DNA of 64,000 nt, taken from Adiantum capillus-veneris. Its lineage: Eukaryota; Streptophyta; Polypodiopsida; Polypodiales; Pteridaceae. Both the position numbers and the translations under genes were made by a program. The stretch spans positions 6,688,501 to 6,752,500 of the forward strand of contig CM043968.1 in assembly GCA_014529385.2 (NCBI GenBank), written 5' to 3'. The notes beneath the pieces are model-generated. The model saw only the letters and a list, made by a program, of their open reading frames with translations. It made no database searches and had not been told where the DNA came from. Numbering within the stretch: position 1 is the stretch's first letter; every line of letters begins with the position of its first letter. Positions 59,892-64,000 of the stretch are shown here, in pieces.

Positions 59892-62159
59892 TAGATCTAT
59901 GTGTGTGTACTTGCCATTTGTGTGTTGCATGATAGGATTAGTGTTGTGTGCATCTTGCAATCATTAGTGTGTTTGATTGGGTTGATTAGAGGTGAAGAGA
60001 AGTGGATGTGGAGATTGCCCATCATTGTGGCTTATCTCCTCCATAGACCAAGAAGCTCACCTCATAGATTCAACCATTCGTGTTGTCATGATCATCTCAC
60101 TAATCGTGTGAGTGTTTCCATGCCCTAGCCGGGTAGCTCATCCCTCCGGATTGATAATTTTGTTGGTCATTGGAGCTATGCAACAATGGGAAACCCCCAA
60201 CATCTCCCTCCCCTCTTGTCAATTGGAAAACCCAAATCCTTAAACCACTCCTAGTTACAAAATTAATCCTCTCCATGGTAGCCAGGTTTGCCTAAATTCC
60301 ATCTTGAAGAAAAAAAAATTAATCATTCTCATACTTCATTTTATGAGCATTTCTTATTACACTAACGTGTCCACTCTTAGAAATGTTGTATTTTCACTCT
60401 TGCACTACCATTCATTGAAAAGTTCTAATCTTACACAATTAATCATTGACTCTTGCATAATCACTAAAACAGAAGTTACAATTACAAGTTGGTGCACTCT
60501 AAAGTTCTACGTTTGCAATTCATGGCCCAGCCTAAAGAAAATATCATCATAAAGAGCATATGCATTGTTCTTTTCAAGTTTGTATTCTTTTAAATTTGTT
60601 TTGCAATTGCAATATAGGGGGGAGTAAGGGGATAGCTTCACAAAAGTGATGACCATATTTTTTGAACATAAAACTCCCATGGCTTCCATGGAGATGCCCC
60701 ATGGATGAAAAATGGTGCAAAGAAAACAAATAGGAATTGCGCAAGGTGGGGTTAACTTGAAACTTACGTCAAGAGAAAACCTTAAACTCCCAAGAAACTT
60801 GTATTTCTTAAGGTCTTGTTGAGTAGACATTAATAGGAAATAGGAACTAAGGGATTATAAGTCAAGGAACTCACTCTAAATTTCAACTAAGACTAAAAAA
60901 TTTACCAAGAATATTTGATATGGATAGTAGCATAACATACAAGTTTTAAATGTAAAACTTGTCGTACATGTTTGGAAAAGACCGGCACATGTGTTTACTT
61001 GTGGGATGCAATAGGGGATAGTTGTTTTTGGCTAGGACTGATAACCGTTGTCTATATTTTGAGCTTGAGTTCATTCAAGGCCCTGTAATTGGGATTGAAT
61101 GGGAGTGTGTCCCGATCGGGTCCGGTTAGGCCCAGTACCGATGGAAAAAGAATGAAGGAAAAAGGGATCCAAAGTGGGATTGGATAACGGAGGAAGATGT
61201 GGTTTAATTAAGGAAATCTTGTAATTGTTTGGTAAAAATAAACTTTGGAAAGGCTAGGACCTTAAATGGACTATCTTGCAATCATCAATCACACCTTTGC
61301 TCTACTTCTCAAAATGTTTATTTAAAAGAAACTTAAGGTAGATTAATTGTAAGCCTTTCACAAACACATATAAATAAAAATAAGAATTGAAATTTTCATA
61401 AAGGCAAAGACTCCACACGTGGTGGAGGAAACAGGATACCCAAGTCCCTGGGGTGAGGATAGAGATATGCTTAGAGAAGTATATGTGACTGCTTGAAAGA
61501 TAATTAAATAACTTTAATAATACTAATGGAAAAATGAAGTAAAATATTCTATAAAATAAAAATGTGAGAACAACCTCATAAATTGCAAGGGTATGTTACA
61601 ATTTGCATGCTGATTTCAAATTCTTGAAATATATTCTTGTTTCAACATGTTTATAATATTGTTTTCTAGTATCATAGTACTACCTTGAAAGGGTGCATTT
61701 ACCAAATGGTTTGATGGGAAGATGGATTTGGGAGCGTTAATTTGTTGGCCAAAAAATTGAACCTAATTTTTTTGTCCATTAAATTAAGTCAAGAACGGAG
61801 AAAGAGATTTCGATCTATGGAGTGGGAATTAAACTTAGGAATGAGGGACTCATGGAGTTAGTAAATACACTCATCTTAGGAAACGCACTAATGATTGTGC
61901 TCAGTTATAACAAAAAAAAAGCAGTAGTGACCTTGAACCAAGGATGTAGTAAAGAACTCTCACCAGTTGACCCTAGAAGATAGAGTTCAAATTTAGTCAG
62001 ATGGTTTTGATTGGAAAGTTTTGGAATGATAAGGAAATATATTATGGGGTTAAGGGTTTTGTATGAGAAAAAATGAATGCTATCACCTCCTTGAGTTGGC
62101 ATCAAAGAGCAAAAGGGGTCATGTCTTATTGTCGGTCTTAAGCAAGAGGGATGTCAATA
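59892..62159. other. No gene recognised
   Basis: AT-rich intergenic DNA without coding motifs, microsatellites or LTR junctions that I could recognise. Confidence 0.45.
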
Positions 62160-64000
62160 ATCATGGTGTATCCATTTGGAGATAGGGAAATCGATAGTCC
62201 TTGGAATGGCCCTCACATAAGTAGTGGTGCTGATATAAGAGTATCTTTAAGTTTCTTGAATGAATCCTCATACTCTTTAGTCCAATCAAAGATAACTATT
62301 AACCTGTACAGGGGTTGTTCAATGAATGCATACATGTATATGAATCACCGGTAGTACCCACAAAGTCCCATGAAGGATTTCCCTTGGTTCACAATAGCTG
62401 GTTGTGGCATTTCTACAATCATCTTGATCTTGTAAAGATCAGTAGATACACCATTTCAGAGACCATATGTCCCAAGATTTTGCCTTGTCATACCATGATG
62501 ACACATTTCTCAAGATTTAAGCATATTTAAGCACATTTCTCTTTGAAATCATGCATCAGTAGCCTTTGGAATGTGACAGGGACATTGGTTAAGCCAAAAG
62601 GCATCACCCTATAAGCGACTGTTGTCTCGTAATGGTCCTCTTTCATTTGGTTGTATCTTCAGAATATGAGTAGGCTTGTTTGACAGCTACTAGCTCGAGC
62701 ACATGCTTTGTGATTGGCAAGGGATAATTATCCCTTATTGTTTTTGCATTCACTTTCTTGAGATTTACATATACACATAATTTCCCATTTTTCTTAGGGA
62801 CAACCACAATGGATGATACCCAGTGTGTGTTCAATCTCATAAATGAACTCTGCCTCCTTAAGTTTGTCAATCTCCTCTTTAATTTGTTTGCCAAATGTAT
62901 CATTGTAGGTACATGGTTTGGCATCTGGATTCAAGGGGATCCTATGTTAAAATATTGATGGATTCACTCCTTTGAGGTCCTTATATGACCATGCAAAAAC
63001 ATCTCTATATTCCTTAAGGATTTTGATGAGCTCCTCTTCTTGTTTTGTGCTCAAATCTATTGCTATGTAGACTGGTCTTGCATCTTCTTCGGGTTCTACT
63101 AGGCCTATTTTTTTGGCATTTTAAGGGCCATCATATGATTCATTTCCTTCTTTTTCCCTTATGGGTTGTGTCATCACTATTTTCTGGTCTTGGATGGTGA
63201 ATTTTTGATAGTGGGAAGAGATACTCATTTTTTCATTTCTTATGCTCTCTTCCTCTTTACTTTTAATCTCTGTAGTCCATATCTCACTCAATGTTTTCTT
63301 GAGTTCCTCGTATTTCTTCTTACGCTCTAGTCTGGTCTATTTTGGTTCTCCAAAATCATCCCACTTTGATTCATTTGGCTTCTTCTGTTAGTTTATTTTT
63401 TCATCTTTTGAGATTGTTTCCTCAAGCTCCCAATGCTTTCTTTTTTTGTGTCCTATGAATCGTCCTGAGATTTTGTCTTTTACACAATCTTCAGTCCTTA
63501 CAAGCATTAAGAACTATGTTATCCCTTTCACTTTTGGTATTGGATTTTGTCTTGCCATGTTTAAGGCTCTCTTCTTCACATAGTGTTGTTTCCATCTAGG
63601 TTTTTGATTTGGAAAGTCATAAAACCTAACATCCACTTTGGTTTCCTATTGGTCACTAGGGTTATCAGAGCACTCATTGTCTACATCATTGTCAAATTCA
63701 AACTGCTATGGAGAACAACACTTCCCCCTCTTTTTCATTGTGCTTTATCGTTTTGGGCTCATTTGATGCTTGGCACTCATCTCTTTCTTTAATTACAGTG
63801 ACCATATAATATGGTATCACATCACAGCCATCCTTGTCATAGAACTTTATCATGGGACCGTCTTCAATGGCACACACATCCAAGGTTTCCAAAATATGTT
63901 CCCCTCCCAAAGTCTCTAGTGCCGCTTAGAGAAAGGGATCTGGGGTATTGTCTTTATTTTCTAAAGCCCTTTCTAGGATACATTCTTCTTGTTTTAACCT
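62160..64000 (-). pseudogene. Ty3/gypsy RT relic, runs off the window
   Basis: On the minus strand a pre-RT linker reads EELIKILKEYRDVFAWSYKD followed by LKGVNPSIF (about 63045..62955), then RIPLNPDAKPC. The RT has THWVSSIVVVPKKNGKLCVY, VNLKKVNAKTIRDNYPLPIT (62840..62720) and, after shifts and stops, [19 protein letters not shown] (about 62620..62560). The catalytic box is lost in the degraded part to the left. Further upstream, 63910..63698 is open (EHILETLDVCAIEDGPMIKF) and is probably the region between protease and RT. The VFAWSY motif is typical of the Tat-type gypsy lineage rather than of the chromoviruses elsewhere in the window. Confidence 0.82.

Overview
This is a repeat-rich segment of plant nuclear DNA with few genes. 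The best pointer to lineage is a large, nearly intronless PLS-type pentatricopeptide-repeat (PPR) gene. Its repeats ([28 protein letters not shown]) resemble the expanded organelle-RNA-editing PPR families of ferns and lycophytes. Together with abundant Ty3/gypsy, Ty1/copia and LINE debris and very long (GA)n/(CT)n tracts, this suggests a homosporous fern. The lineage is an inference and was not tested by database search.

Layout. 0-1.2 kb: two exons of an aldo-keto reductase gene on the minus strand, separated by a microsatellite-filled intron. 1.25-1.74 kb: a MITE-like inverted-repeat element. 3.2-6.0 kb: remnants of a copia element and then of a chromodomain gypsy element. 6.0-25.0 kb: a large inverted duplication with arms of about 4.4 kb, each holding a copy of the PPR gene plus flanking DNA around a spacer of about 1.2 kb. 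The left PPR copy is split by a structurally complete 8.9-kb Ty3/gypsy chromovirus (10009-18912) with two LTRs, a tRNA-iMet-type primer site and a TTATG target duplication. The right arm preserves the empty site.

25-38.6 kb: a copia-gypsy chimeric junction with a copia 5' LTR (26.2-30.7 kb); a plus-strand gypsy element with a large internal deletion, whose downstream LTR carries telomere-like CCTAA repeats (33.1-37.2 kb); and a copia gag with a probable LTR (37.2-38.6 kb). 38.8-39.9 kb: a decayed fragment of a DHX8/PRP22-type splicing helicase gene covering its N-terminal helical region, RD-rich linker and S1 domain. 41.8-47.1 kb: a nearly full-length but mutated plant L1-type LINE ending in poly(A), followed at once by the 5' part of a second copy. 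47.4-51.7 kb: copia pieces, minisatellites and an internally deleted relative of the 10-kb gypsy element. 51.7-58.6 kb: an A-rich tract and then a puzzling plus-strand LTR element with retropepsin-like segments but no reverse transcriptase that I can see. 58.6-62 kb: AT-rich DNA with no gene recognised. 62.2-64 kb: a gypsy reverse-transcriptase relic running off the window.

I find no gene that looks fully intact. The aldo-keto reductase is incomplete and probably frameshifted, both PPR copies carry disabling changes, and the helicase is a fragment. The most informative signals are the datable order of events at the inverted PPR locus and the fact that nearly all premature stops there arise from C-to-T changes at glutamine codons.
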